54,107 nucleotides of DNA. Source: Hyphomicrobiales bacterium. Lineage in GTDB: Bacteria > Pseudomonadota > Alphaproteobacteria > Rhizobiales > Beijerinckiaceae. Below, in pieces: positions 53,905-54,107 of this stretch. The stretch covers positions 1 through 54,107 of the forward strand of contig JAFBAS010000106.1 in NCBI GenBank assembly GCA_019247605.1, written 5' to 3'. The translations under genes and the position numbers were made by a program. How positions within the stretch are numbered: the first letter of the stretch is position 1; each line of letters starts with the position of its first letter. The notes under the pieces are model-generated. The model had not been told where the DNA came from. It ran no database searches and saw nothing but the letters and a program-made list of their open reading frames with translations.

Positions 53905-54107
53905 CTAGAACTTCACGCTCGGCGCCTGGGCCACGGCGGCGCGCTCCTCGCCGAGATCGAAGAAGGTCTCCGGCGTGAAGCCGAAGGCGCCAGCGAAGAG
54001 CACCGCCGGAAATGCCTGGATGCCGGCATTGTACTCGCTCACCGCGCCGTTGTAGAAACGTCGCGCCGCCGCGATCTTCCCTTCGATGTCGGCAAGCTGC
54101 TGCTGCA
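53905..54107 (-). CDS. lemA: LemA family protein, C-terminal part (runs off the window)
   Basis: The last 66 codons are visible, ending with TAG at 53905-53907. AARRFYNGAVSEYNAGIQAFPA is the conserved LemA helix, followed by FGFTPETFFDLGEERAA at the C-terminus. LemA proteins are membrane-anchored four-helix bundles of uncertain role. It ends 24 bp before the M48 protease start on the same strand, so the two are probably co-transcribed. Confidence 0.92.
   Translation of the reverse strand, partial: QQQLADIEGKIAAARRFYNGAVSEYNAGIQAFPAVLFAGAFGFTPETFFDLGEERAAVAQAPSVKF

Overview
The window reads as chromosomal DNA of a high-GC alphaproteobacterium, most likely a member of the Hyphomicrobiales (Rhizobiales). 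This rests on the gene content (short-form RNase D, DUF2125, DUF1178, HugZ-like protein, TlyA, PrpE, urtABCDE beside a urease with fused gamma/beta subunits) and on dispersed GC-rich palindromes of the kind common in that order. I cannot name a genus from the sequence. No tRNA, rRNA, CRISPR array, transposase or integrase was seen.

Layout. 1-2.6 kb: the 5' part of comM, then an insert of about 1.8 kb with lower apparent GC (SGNH hydrolase, broken methyltransferase), then a second truncated copy of the comM 5' end, so a direct repeat of about 213 bp flanks the insert. 2.6-9.8 kb: a LysR regulator divergent from a tightly packed operon with a nitrate/sulfonate-type ABC importer, an FAD oxidoreductase, a class III CoA-transferase and an enoyl-CoA hydratase. 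This looks like uptake and CoA-dependent breakdown of an unidentified compound. 9.9-19.6 kb: housekeeping and conserved genes (ald, DUF2125, chaC, a large MscS channel, deoB, HugZ-like, comF, glutaredoxin, DUF1178). 19.8-23.5 kb: two overlapping TPR genes, one ending in a sulfotransferase and one in a glycosyltransferase-like domain. 23.7-25.4 kb: ftsY and an RluA-family pseudouridine synthase. 25.5-30.7 kb: an envelope group (TPR plus beta-barrel protein, exported triple-repeat protein, YfhO-like membrane protein). 30.9-33.5 kb: a DEAD-box helicase and a palindromic repeat array with a small GIY-YIG nuclease gene in its middle. 33.5-43.8 kb: a periplasmic protein, two rRNA methyltransferases, prpE, carbonic anhydrase, ilvE, an acyl-CoA ligase, RNase D and a SnoaL-like protein. 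44-52.7 kb: a nitrogen locus, with the urea importer urtABCDE on the minus strand and the urease genes ureAB-ureC on the plus strand, diverging from a shared 0.5 kb region. 52.8 kb to the end: an M48 metalloprotease and the 3' end of lemA.

How it works together. The last third is a urea-use unit: UrtA-E import urea and UreAB/UreC hydrolyse it. A sequence matching the sigma-54 consensus lies just upstream of urtA, and three tandem 15-bp units with the same GG-N10-GC spacing lie upstream of ureAB, suggesting joint nitrogen control. The urease accessory genes (ureD, E, F, G) are not in the window. The least explained parts are the comM-flanked insert, the GIY-YIG gene inside its repeat array, the orphan catabolic operon and the tandem promoter-like repeats before urease.
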